Origin: Sphingobacteriales bacterium
GTDB taxonomy: Bacteria; Bacteroidota; Bacteroidia; Chitinophagales; Chitinophagaceae
DNA length: 46,421 nt
Assembly (NCBI GenBank): GCA_016185185.1
Contig: JACPOD010000069.1
Coordinates: 1-46,421, forward strand
Reading direction: 5' to 3'
Made by a program: the position numbers and the translations under genes. A model generated the notes under the pieces. It ran no database searches. It saw only the letters and a list, made by a program, of their open reading frames with translations, and had not been told where the DNA came from. Below are positions 15,286 to 24,227 of the stretch, in pieces (within the stretch, counting starts at the first letter, position 1; each line of letters starts with the position of its first letter).

Positions 15286-18213
15286 ATGAAAAGATTAACA
15301 CTCTTGCTCTCTGCTGTGCTTTTGTATTTTTGGGGACACTCCCAACTCCTTTCTTTTACCCCGGATTTTCCAAATGATAATAGTACCCTGGTAATTACAA
15401 TGGATGCCACCAAGGGTAATGCTGGTTTAAAAGATTACGCCAATACTACAGATGTATATATGCACCTTGGTGTTTTAACAAACCTGAGTACTGGTCCCAA
15501 TGACTGGAAATATGTTGTTACAGCGTGGGCTACTACAAATGCAACTTACCGGGCAACTTTTCTGGGAAACAATAAATATCAATACACCATTAATAATATC
15601 CGCACCTTTTTTAATGTTCCTGTTGGTGAAACAATAAAAACAGTTAATGTTCTTTTTAGAAATGGAACCGGAACGCTAAAGCAGGCTAACAGTGATGGCA
15701 GCGATATGTACATCCCCGTTTATCCTTCGGGCCAGCTTGCGGTAAGACTCACCAACCCGCTTAGGGAACCAAGATATATCCCTTTCGTGGAACCTATTAC
15801 TAAAGTAATTGGTGATAGCGTAGCGGTATCAGCAGTAGCATCACAAAGTGCTGATTTGAATTTAAAATTTAACGGAAGTTCTTTTCAAACAGCAACGGGA
15901 GCAACAGCTGTTTCGGGTACAAGCAATAATATCATTACTTCAGGAACACAACAAATCATTGCAGAAGCAACGGTGGGAGTTAATACCATAAGAGATACGA
16001 TAAACTTTTTTGTAGCTCCGCCGGCTAACCAGGCATTACTCCCTGCCAATGTAAAAGACGGCATTAATTATATAACAAACGATTCGGTTGTATTGGTTTT
16101 ATTGGCACCGGGTAAATCCCGGGTATCAGTAATAGGTGACTTCAATAACTGGACAGAACTGTCGGCTTATCAAATGAATATTACTCCGGATGGTAAAAGA
16201 TACTGGTTGGGCGTAGGGAAATTAACCCCGGGGCAGGAATATGGATTTCAGTACTTCGTAAATGGAGCATTGCGCATTGGGGATCCGTATAGTGAGAAAA
16301 TATTGGACCCTAATAACGATCAGTACATATCCTCAACTACTTATCCAAATCCAACACCTTATCCAACAGGTAAAACAACGGGTATAGTGAGTGTACTAAA
16401 ACCCGGGGCATCTGCATACACATGGACCGCATCTGGTTACACTAGACCCAATAAAAAAAATCTCATCATTTATGAATTATTAATGAGAGATTTTATTGCA
16501 ACCCAGAACTATCAAACCCTGACAGACACTTTAAACTACCTGCAAAACCTCGGCGTAAATGCAATAGAACTCATGCCGTTCAATGAGTTTGAAGGAAACA
16601 ACAGCTGGGGATATAATCCCGTTTACTTTTTTGCTTTGGATAAAGCATATGGTACAAAAGATAACTTTAAAAAATTTATTGACGAGGCACATAAAAGAGG
16701 GATTGCTGTAATAATGGACGCTGTACTTAATCATGCAACAGGATTAAGTCCGCTGGCACAATTGTATTGGGATGGGGCCAATAACAGACCAGCTTCCAAA
16801 AACCCCTGGCTCAACCCAACCGCAACGCATCCGTTTAATGTATTCAACGATTTTAACCATGAATCGGATTCAACCAAATATCATGTGGCCAGGTTTATCA
16901 GATACTGGTTAACAGAATATAAGATTGATGGGTTCCGTTGGGATTTATCGAAAGGATTTACACAAACTGTTTCATCAACGGTTAGTGGCTGGAATGCATT
17001 TGACCAGTCGAGAGTAAATATTTGGCAACGTTATTATGACTCCATACAATCTGTTTCTCCCGGAGCCTATTGCATTCTCGAACACCTGGGTAATGATGAT
17101 GAAGAAGCAGAACTTGCAAAACGTGGAATGATGCTTTGGGGAAAAATGACCGATCAGTACAACCAGAATACAATGGGTTATTCAACCAGCTCCGACATTA
17201 GCAGGATGTATTGGCAAAACAGAAGTTATTGGAATGATCCTTTTCTCAATGATAAACCGCATCTGGTAGGTTACACCGAAAGTCAGGATGAAGAAAGAAC
17301 AATGTATAAGAATGTTACTTTTGGTAGCGGGGCAGGTGGCTATAATGTAAAAGATACAGCTACGGCCATTCAAAGAGAGGAAGCTAAAGCGGCTATTTTG
17401 TTGATGATACCAGGGCCAAAAATGATCTGGCAATTTGAGGAAATAGGATACGATAAGTCGATTTTTATGTGCGAAAATGGCACCATACCTCAACCGTATG
17501 GCACTGATAATTGCAAATTAGATCCTAAGCCTGTTGGCTGGAATTATTACAACTACAGTAACATTACTGCCAGGAAAAAATTATACAGTGTTTATGCAGC
17601 GCTTAACAAATTAAGATTACAGTTTCCCAATGCGTTTAATTCTAATAGTTTAAATGGTGCCACCTCCAGCCTGGGAAATACTTTAAGCAAAGTAATCGTT
17701 TTAAATCATACCGATTTAAAAGTAGTTGTCGTGGCCAATTTTAATGTTACGGCACAAACAATTTCGGTTACATTTCCTTCGGCAGGCTCCTGGTATAGTT
17801 ATTTAACCGGAGATTCTTTTACTGCCACGGGTGTGGCACAAAATATCAATCTGCAACCCGGGGAATATTATGTATATCTGGACAGAGTTGTTGCAGGAGG
17901 TATTGTTACTTCAGTTCGGGATGTTATTTTATCGAATAAAGATTTCAGACTTTCAGTTTATCCTAACCCGGTACAGCAAAGTTCAACCGTAGAATATGAG
18001 TTGCCGGAAAGCGGTAAAGTTGCTATTACGGTTATGAATATAACAGGACAAACAATCGGAACAATAAATAAAGGGTTTCAATTAAAAGGGTTACAACGAT
18101 TTACTTTAACAGCAAATAACTTTGCATCCGCAAGATTAAATCCGGGAAATTATTTGATAAGGGTAAGTGTTAATAACAAGGTTAGGATAGAAAAATTTGT
18201 GGTGCAGCAGTAA
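15286..18213 (+). CDS. Secreted GH13 alpha-amylase with T9SS C-terminal sorting domain
   Basis: 975 residues. After a signal peptide (1-20) comes an Ig-like region (to about 240) and a CBM48-like domain (about 258-350, VSVIGDFNNWTELSAYQMNI). The GH13 barrel follows (about 385-800): DAVLNH (478-483), nucleophile Asp553 in GFRWDLSKGF, acid/base Glu599 in CILEHLGND, and region IV YTESQDEER with Asp668. A type A T9SS sorting domain (about 885-975, SVYPNPVQQSSTVEYELP ... NPGNYLIRVSV) directs export. It should hydrolyse starch or related alpha-glucans outside the cell, ahead of the downstream Sus proteins. Odd: region IV carries Gln667 where GH13 enzymes normally have the transition-state histidine. 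Confidence 0.9.
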   Translation: MKRLTLLLSAVLLYFWGHSQLLSFTPDFPNDNSTLVITMDATKGNAGLKDYANTTDVYMHLGVLTNLSTGPNDWKYVVTAWATTNATYRATFLGNNKYQYTINNIRTFFNVPVGETIKTVNVLFRNGTGTLKQANSDGSDMYIPVYPSGQLAVRLTNPLREPRYIPFVEPITKVIGDSVAVSAVASQSADLNLKFNGSSFQTATGATAVSGTSNNIITSGTQQIIAEATVGVNTIRDTINFFVAPPANQALLPANVKDGINYITNDSVVLVLLAPGKSRVSVIGDFNNWTELSAYQMNITPDGKRYWLGVGKLTPGQEYGFQYFVNGALRIGDPYSEKILDPNNDQYISSTTYPNPTPYPTGKTTGIVSVLKPGASAYTWTASGYTRPNKKNLIIYELLMRDFIATQNYQTLTDTLNYLQNLGVNAIELMPFNEFEGNNSWGYNPVYFFALDKAYGTKDNFKKFIDEAHKRGIAVIMDAVLNHATGLSPLAQLYWDGANNRPASKNPWLNPTATHPFNVFNDFNHESDSTKYHVARFIRYWLTEYKIDGFRWDLSKGFTQTVSSTVSGWNAFDQSRVNIWQRYYDSIQSVSPGAYCILEHLGNDDEEAELAKRGMMLWGKMTDQYNQNTMGYSTSSDISRMYWQNRSYWNDPFLNDKPHLVGYTESQDEERTMYKNVTFGSGAGGYNVKDTATAIQREEAKAAILLMIPGPKMIWQFEEIGYDKSIFMCENGTIPQPYGTDNCKLDPKPVGWNYYNYSNITARKKLYSVYAALNKLRLQFPNAFNSNSLNGATSSLGNTLSKVIVLNHTDLKVVVVANFNVTAQTISVTFPSAGSWYSYLTGDSFTATGVAQNINLQPGEYYVYLDRVVAGGIVTSVRDVILSNKDFRLSVYPNPVQQSSTVEYELPESGKVAITVMNITGQTIGTINKGFQLKGLQRFTLTANNFASARLNPGNYLIRVSVNNKVRIEKFVVQQ

Positions 18214-18280
18214 TAGTACAAAAATTGTCATAAATAAAAGATAACATGATAAAAGTCATCTTTTAATAAACTGAAAATCA

Positions 18281-18311
18281 TTTGTATAAAATAGATGAAT
18301 GGATATTTTCG
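18281..18311 (+). promoter_or_regulatory. Promoter of the susCDEF genes
   Basis: TTTG at 18281-18284, 19-base spacer, TATTTTCG at 18304-18311, matching the Bacteroidota consensus with one substitution in the -7 box. Predicted start near 18318 gives a leader of about 128 bases before susC, so susC-susF can be expressed apart from the amylase. A weak hairpin (AAAAGAT/ATCTTTT, 18237-18264) lies just upstream. Confidence 0.55.
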
Positions 18312-18445
18312 AATATTGGTATCGCTTTTTTTAAACAGGTTTTATAAATACAAATGACTTCACAAAAAAAGATTAAACAAAAAACATAAGTTTTTTTAAC
18401 GCATTAAATTCGTTAGTTCTCAAACCAAAAAATAAACTACTGATT

Positions 18446-21400
18446 ATGACTCTCAAACGTTTTATGCAACTGGCAGCGTTGCCATTGCTGGTGATTTTAA
18501 TATCATGCCGGGGTCTGTATGCACAGGATAAAATTGTTACCGGAAAAGTAACAGATTCAAAAGATGGATCCCCTGTTATAGGCGCAAGTATTGTTCCCAA
18601 AGGAAGTAAAACAGGTACCACAACAAGTTCTGATGGAACATTCAGAATTAAAATGCCTTCAGGCATTACAGTAATTGTAGTTACCTCTGTTGGTTTTGCA
18701 AAACAGGAAATTGATGTGGCAAGTTCTTCACAAATAAATATTTCCTTAATTGCCACCGGTGGTAACCTTAATGAAGTAGTGGTGATTGGATATGGTACTG
18801 CCAAAAAGAAAGATTTAACCGGCTCTGTGGTTGCCATTTCATCAAAAGACTTTGTGAAAGGTATTATCACAACACCAGAACAATTAATAATTGGCAAAGT
18901 AGCCGGAGTTCAAATTACTTCTAACGGAGGTGCACCGGGAGCCGGAAGTACGATTCGTATTAGGGGAGGTGCTTCACTCAACGCAAGTAATGATCCTTTA
19001 ATAGTTATTGATGGTGTTCCATTAGATAATGGTGGTATTTCCGGATCTGCTAATGCATTAGCACTTATAAATCCTAACGATATCGAATCTTTTAATATTT
19101 TAAAAGATGCATCTGCTGCTGCAATTTATGGATCAAGGGCATCAAATGGAGTTATTATCATAACTACAAAAAAAGGAAAGAAAGGCAAACCTGTATTTAA
19201 TTTTAGTACACAAGTTTCCATGTCGCAGATTTCAAAAAAAGTAGATGTTTTATCTGCAGACGAAGTTCGTGCTTTTGTAAATGCAAATGGAACTACAGCT
19301 CAAAAGCAATTATTGGGATCGGCAAATACTGATTGGCAGGATAAAATTTACAGAACCGCATACTCACAGGACAATAACCTGAGCGTTTCCGGTTCTTTAA
19401 AGAATATGCCATATCGGGCATCTATTGGTTTTTTAAATCAGGATGGCATTTTAAAAAATGGTAACGTTAAACGGTATTCTGCTGGTTTTAATATTGGCCC
19501 AAGATTATTTAATAATCACCTGAAGATTGACCTGAATGTTAAAGGTGCAATGAATAAAAACAAATTTGCCAATGAGGGAGCGATAGGTTCAGCTGTAACA
19601 TTTGATCCTACCCAAGAGGTTTATTCAAAAAGTACCCGTTTTGGAGGATACTATGAATGGCTTGATCCAAACTCTGTTTCTGGATTACGTTCATTAGCAC
19701 CAAGAAATCCTTTAGGTATCCTATTGCAAAGAGACGACAGGAGTACTGTGTACCGCAGCATTGGTAATCTGCAATTAGATTATAAACTTCATTTCCTTCC
19801 AGACCTGAGGGCCAACCTAAATTTAGGTTACGACATTCTTCAGGGCGAAGGTACTGTATACGTTTCTGATAGTTCGGCCTCCAGTTATCAGCGAGGTGTT
19901 GATGAGACTGGTAAATTAAGCAGCGGTGTTAATAATAAATACAAGCAAAAGAAACAAAATACTTTACTTGAGTTTTATCTGAACTATGTTAAAGACATTA
20001 AACCAATAAGCAGTCGTATTGATTTTATGGCAGGCTATTCTTATCAGGATTTCCTTACAACAAATTATAATTACGCCGATTATTTTGCAAATGGTGCTAA
20101 AAGAAAAAATTCTGATCCTATATTTGCAACAGACGAATTCCGGAACAGATTGATTTCATTTTATGGCCGCTTAAATTACGGATTTAAAAACCGGTATTTA
20201 TTAACTTTTACATTACGCCGTGACGGATCTTCCAGATTTAGCAAAGACAATAGATGGGGAACATTCCCTTCAATTGCTACATCATGGAAAATAAAAGACG
20301 AATCATTCCTGAGAGATTTTAAACCATTATCTGATTTAAGATTAAGATTGGGATATGGTGTAACGGGTCAGCAGGATGGCATCGGTTTATATGATTACAT
20401 ATCTTATTATAGCCTGAGTAATTTATCAGCACAATACCAGTTTGGCTCTAATTTTTATCAGCTTTATAGACCCGGTGGTTATTATGCCGACCGTAAATGG
20501 GAGCAAACAGAAACGTTAAATGCCGCATTGGATTACGGTTTTGCAAACAACAGAATCTCGGGAAGCATAGAAGTTTACAAAAAGTTTACTACAAGATTAT
20601 TAAACCTTATTGCACAACCAGCCGGTACAAATTTTTCTAATACCATTGTTGCCAACGTTGGTAATATGGAAAATAAAGGTGTGGAAGTTACAATAAACAC
20701 AGAGCCCATCAAACGCAAAGACCTTTCTTGGGATTTAGATTTCAACTTTACTTACAATGAAAACAAAATCACTAAACTTACTATCTCACAGGACCCAACT
20801 TATCCCGGAAATAAATATGGTGGTATTTCCGGCGGCGTAGGAAATACAATTCTTATCAACTCTGTTGGATACAACCGGGGTGCTTTTTATGTATTTAAGC
20901 AAGTTTATGATAAAAACGATAAACCAGTTGAAGGAGCTTTTGTAGACAAAAATGGTGATGGTATTATTAATAACGACGATCTCTATCAGTATATGGGAGT
21001 TGACCCAAGAGTTTTAATGGGCTTAAGCAGTTCTGTTACTTATAAGAACTTTAGTATTGGTTTTGTAATGCGGGCAAGTCTTGATAATTACCTGTACAAC
21101 AATGTCGCATCCAGCACAGGAACTTCCAGAAACATTTTAAATCCTCTTAATTACATTAATAATGGTTCAGCAGATTTTCTTAATTCAAATTTCACCGGAA
21201 GTGGCGATAAATTTTTCCTGTCAGACTATTTTATACAAAATGCCTCTTTCCTTCGTATGGATAACATTAACATTGGGTACAATGTTGGTAAAGTATTTAA
21301 CAATAAAGCAAATCTGCGAATAGGGGCAAATGCACAAAATGTATTTGTAATAACAAAGTATAAAGGGGTGGATCCCGAAATAGGTGGAGGAATTGATAAT

Positions 21401-21454
21401 ACTTTTTATCCAAGACCAAGAGTGTTTGTGTTAACAGCGAATATTGATTTTTAA
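18446..21454 (+). CDS. susC: SusC/RagA-family TonB-dependent outer membrane transporter
   Basis: 1002 residues. After a signal peptide comes a carboxypeptidase-D-like regulatory domain (about 30-115, GKVTDSKDGSPVIGASI). The TonB-box/plug region is next (VVVIGYGTAKKKDLTGSV, then GGAPGAGSTIRIRGGASL and ASAAAIYGSRASNGVIII, the SusC-specific plug signature). A long TonB-dependent beta-barrel ends RPRVFVLTANIDF. It imports oligosaccharides across the outer membrane, powered by TonB. It is followed 28 bases later by susD, its lid lipoprotein, and by two SusE/F-like glycan-binding proteins; the upstream amylase points to alpha-glucan oligosaccharides. The gene symbol is by family and context. Confidence 0.93.
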   Translation: MTLKRFMQLAALPLLVILISCRGLYAQDKIVTGKVTDSKDGSPVIGASIVPKGSKTGTTTSSDGTFRIKMPSGITVIVVTSVGFAKQEIDVASSSQINISLIATGGNLNEVVVIGYGTAKKKDLTGSVVAISSKDFVKGIITTPEQLIIGKVAGVQITSNGGAPGAGSTIRIRGGASLNASNDPLIVIDGVPLDNGGISGSANALALINPNDIESFNILKDASAAAIYGSRASNGVIIITTKKGKKGKPVFNFSTQVSMSQISKKVDVLSADEVRAFVNANGTTAQKQLLGSANTDWQDKIYRTAYSQDNNLSVSGSLKNMPYRASIGFLNQDGILKNGNVKRYSAGFNIGPRLFNNHLKIDLNVKGAMNKNKFANEGAIGSAVTFDPTQEVYSKSTRFGGYYEWLDPNSVSGLRSLAPRNPLGILLQRDDRSTVYRSIGNLQLDYKLHFLPDLRANLNLGYDILQGEGTVYVSDSSASSYQRGVDETGKLSSGVNNKYKQKKQNTLLEFYLNYVKDIKPISSRIDFMAGYSYQDFLTTNYNYADYFANGAKRKNSDPIFATDEFRNRLISFYGRLNYGFKNRYLLTFTLRRDGSSRFSKDNRWGTFPSIATSWKIKDESFLRDFKPLSDLRLRLGYGVTGQQDGIGLYDYISYYSLSNLSAQYQFGSNFYQLYRPGGYYADRKWEQTETLNAALDYGFANNRISGSIEVYKKFTTRLLNLIAQPAGTNFSNTIVANVGNMENKGVEVTINTEPIKRKDLSWDLDFNFTYNENKITKLTISQDPTYPGNKYGGISGGVGNTILINSVGYNRGAFYVFKQVYDKNDKPVEGAFVDKNGDGIINNDDLYQYMGVDPRVLMGLSSSVTYKNFSIGFVMRASLDNYLYNNVASSTGTSRNILNPLNYINNGSADFLNSNFTGSGDKFFLSDYFIQNASFLRMDNINIGYNVGKVFNNKANLRIGANAQNVFVITKYKGVDPEIGGGIDNTFYPRPRVFVLTANIDF

Positions 21455-21482
21455 TTATAAAAAGCCGATTAAACTATTTAAT

Positions 21483-23087
21483 ATGAAAAGTTTTTTAAAA
21501 CCAATTTTTAGTGTCAGCATTTTCACTTTGCTGATAGCCTCCTGTACTAAAAAACTGGATTTATTTCCGAAGAACGATATAACATCCGAAACAGTTTATA
21601 GTACACCTGATGGTTATAAGAAAGCATTTGCAAAACTGTATGGAAGCTTAGCCTTAACCGGTAACTCAGGCCCTGCGGGAAATGGTGACGTTCAGGGTAT
21701 TGATGAGGGATTCAGTGATTTCCTCCGGCTTTTCTGGAAAGCGCAGGAGCTAAGTACGGATGAAGCAGTAATAGCATGGGGTGATGCAGGTATCCAGGAC
21801 TTTCACAACATGAACTGGTCCTCAAATAATCCTTTTTTACAAGGATTGTATTACCGTATGTTTTATCAGGTCACTATTTGTAACGACTTTATTAATCAAT
21901 CATCTGACGATAACCTGGGCAAACGCGGCATAAGTGGTGCGGATGCAGACGCAATCAGAGGATACAGAAACGAAGCAAAATTCCTCCGTGCATTCCAATA
22001 TTGGGTTGCAATGGATTTATTTGCGAATCCCCCTTTTGTAACTGAAGACAATAAAATAGGTTCTGATCTGCCCAAGCAAATAAAAAGAGCAGATTTGTTT
22101 ACATATGTAGAAACCCAATTAAAAACATTAGAAACATCTTTACCGGTTACTAATGAATATGGAAGGGCTAACCGGTTTGCTGCAAAAGCTTTGCTGGCAC
22201 GCATGTATTTAAATGCACAAACTTACACAGGCTCTGCAAGATATGCTGATGCACTAACCTATGCAAAAGATGTTATCACTAACGGTGGGTATAATCTTTG
22301 GAAGGGTTCTCCCGTTGATCCCGCTGCCTATACTCAGTTAATGCTGGCCGACAATAATGTGTTTGCAGGTGCATCTGGTTCAGAGTTTATTTTTACAATT
22401 AACTACGACGGATTAAAAACACAAGGCTACGGAGGAACAACATTTCTAACCCATGCAGCAGTTGGGGGTTCAATGAATGCAGCGCAATATGGTCTTGATG
22501 GAGGTTGGGGCGGCGTACGTGCAACAAAAGGGTTAGTTAACCTGTTTCCTGATGCAAATGGGACTGCTGATAAGAGAGCTCAATTTTATACATCAGGTCA
22601 AAATGTAGACATCGCAGATCAAACTCAATTTGTACAAGGCTATGCAGTAACTAAATATAGAAATGTAAAAAAAGATGGTACTAACGGACAAAGTATAAAT
22701 TTCTCTGATGTTGACTTCCCCGTTTTTCGTTTAGCCGAAATGTATTTAATCTATGCTGAAGCATTTTTAAATAGTGGCGGTGGAGATGCGGCTACAGCAC
22801 TCAGCTATATTAATGAATTAAGAACAAGAGCCAGTGCCGCCACAATAACGTCCGGCCAGTTAACTAAGGATTTTATTCTTGACGAGAGAGGAAGAGAATT
22901 ATATTGGGAAGGTTTTAGAAGGACAGACCTGATCCGCTACAAGAAATTTGTTGAAAGCAGTTATTTGTGGCCATGGAAAGGCGGAGTAGCCAGTGGACGT
23001 GGGGTGGAATCATTCAGAACGATTTATCCAATTCCTGCGTCTGATGTTTCTTCCAATACTAACTTGGTTCAAAATACCGGATACTAA
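21483..23087 (+). CDS. susD: SusD/RagB-family nutrient-binding outer membrane lipoprotein
   Basis: 534 residues from the ATG at 21483; the frame is open a little further upstream, but the lipoprotein signal (FTLLIASC, Cys about 20) fits only this start. Helical SusD core: NDFINQSSDD, RGYRNEAKFLRAFQYWVAMD, RANRFAAKALLARMYLNAQT. The C-terminal hallmark is FPVFRLAEMYLIYAEAFLN, then LDERGRELYWEGFRRTDLIR. It caps the SusC pore and captures oligosaccharides on the cell surface. It starts 28 bases after susC. Confidence 0.93.
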   Translation: MKSFLKPIFSVSIFTLLIASCTKKLDLFPKNDITSETVYSTPDGYKKAFAKLYGSLALTGNSGPAGNGDVQGIDEGFSDFLRLFWKAQELSTDEAVIAWGDAGIQDFHNMNWSSNNPFLQGLYYRMFYQVTICNDFINQSSDDNLGKRGISGADADAIRGYRNEAKFLRAFQYWVAMDLFANPPFVTEDNKIGSDLPKQIKRADLFTYVETQLKTLETSLPVTNEYGRANRFAAKALLARMYLNAQTYTGSARYADALTYAKDVITNGGYNLWKGSPVDPAAYTQLMLADNNVFAGASGSEFIFTINYDGLKTQGYGGTTFLTHAAVGGSMNAAQYGLDGGWGGVRATKGLVNLFPDANGTADKRAQFYTSGQNVDIADQTQFVQGYAVTKYRNVKKDGTNGQSINFSDVDFPVFRLAEMYLIYAEAFLNSGGGDAATALSYINELRTRASAATITSGQLTKDFILDERGRELYWEGFRRTDLIRYKKFVESSYLWPWKGGVASGRGVESFRTIYPIPASDVSSNTNLVQNTGY

Positions 23088-23135
23088 TATTTGAAAAATG
23101 AAAATCGAAATCAATAAATTTTTAAATTTTTTTGT

Positions 23136-24197
23136 ATGAAAACATGGTTTAACAAACTTTTCTTTATCAGCCTTGCACCACTTATAATGTGGTCTTGTAA
23201 AAAAGAAGAGAACAAGGTTTACCTTGAAAACGGGAAAACACAATCACTGTCGGTTTCAAGCACCACATTGGTTTTGGATCCCGCTAAAGCTTCGGCTGAA
23301 TCAATCATTTTTGCATGGGATGCCGTACAATACGGATATCCAGCAGGAAGTAGTTATACACTACAGTTTGATAAAGCAGGCGGAACTTTTGCTTCACCGG
23401 TGAAATCAGAAAACATAGGAACAGAAAGGAAAAAATCTTATACTACGGGAGATTTAAATAAACTCTTATTATTATCAGGCTTTCCTGCCGGAAGTGCTTC
23501 ACAAGTATTAGTACGGGTAAAGTCAGAAATTACAGGAGTGAGTACTGTGGCCCCGCAATATTCTAATGTAGTAACTTTAACGATCACTCCTTATTTGGTT
23601 AAGGTTGAATATCCTTCTTTGTATGTTCCCGGAAATTACCAGGGATGGGCCCCAGATAAAGCAAAAAAAATTGCCGCATTTAACGCCTCGAATGATAAAT
23701 TTTATGAAGGGTATGTATACTTCTCAATAGACAATAATGAATTTAAATTTACAGATGCCCCTAACTGGAATAATGGAATATTCGGGGATAACGGAGATGG
23801 TACAACGGGTATAATACAATCACCCGGAAACAACATTAAAGTTGCCACCTCAGGTTATTACTGGCTTAAATGCGATTTAAAAAACAAAACCTGGACAGCT
23901 ACACGTACAGAATGGGGGATTATTGGCTCCTCAATTCCTCCTTATGACTGGTCAACTGATGTTAACATGACATTGGATCAAAACACAGGTATTTGGTCTG
24001 TTACCGGTGATTTTAAAGCGGGTGATTATAAATTCAGGGCAAATGATAAATGGGATATAAATTATGGTGATAAGGATAGTGATGGCATTCTGGATTTTAA
24101 TGCAGCCAACCTAAAGCTGGCAGCAGATGGTAAATACAAGATAGAACTTGATTTAACAGATGCCGGAAATTATACTTTCAAAGTAACTAAATTATAA
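23136..24197 (+). CDS. SusE-like starch-binding outer membrane lipoprotein
   Basis: 353 residues. The lipoprotein signal ends LIMWSC. An N-terminal SusE-type Ig-like domain follows (about 25-150; TTLVLDPAKASAESIIFAWD is the typical opening). Two carbohydrate-binding modules of SusE/SusF type come next: about 160-255 (SLYVPGNYQGWAPDKA ... ATSGYYWLKCDLKNKTWTAT) and about 257-353 (GIIGSSIPPYDW ... AGDYKFRANDKWDINYG). Surface glycan binder helping SusCD hold starch. Third in the susCDEF operon, 48 bases after susD. Confidence 0.85.
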   Translation: MKTWFNKLFFISLAPLIMWSCKKEENKVYLENGKTQSLSVSSTTLVLDPAKASAESIIFAWDAVQYGYPAGSSYTLQFDKAGGTFASPVKSENIGTERKKSYTTGDLNKLLLLSGFPAGSASQVLVRVKSEITGVSTVAPQYSNVVTLTITPYLVKVEYPSLYVPGNYQGWAPDKAKKIAAFNASNDKFYEGYVYFSIDNNEFKFTDAPNWNNGIFGDNGDGTTGIIQSPGNNIKVATSGYYWLKCDLKNKTWTATRTEWGIIGSSIPPYDWSTDVNMTLDQNTGIWSVTGDFKAGDYKFRANDKWDINYGDKDSDGILDFNAANLKLAADGKYKIELDLTDAGNYTFKVTKL

Positions 24198-24227
24198 ACC
24201 CTAACAATCATCTGAAAAATTTGTCAA

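Noticed and set aside
18237-18264. Hairpin after the amylase gene as a terminator.
   Set aside because: The stem is only seven A/T-rich base pairs with a long loop; kept as a weak note under the susC promoter.
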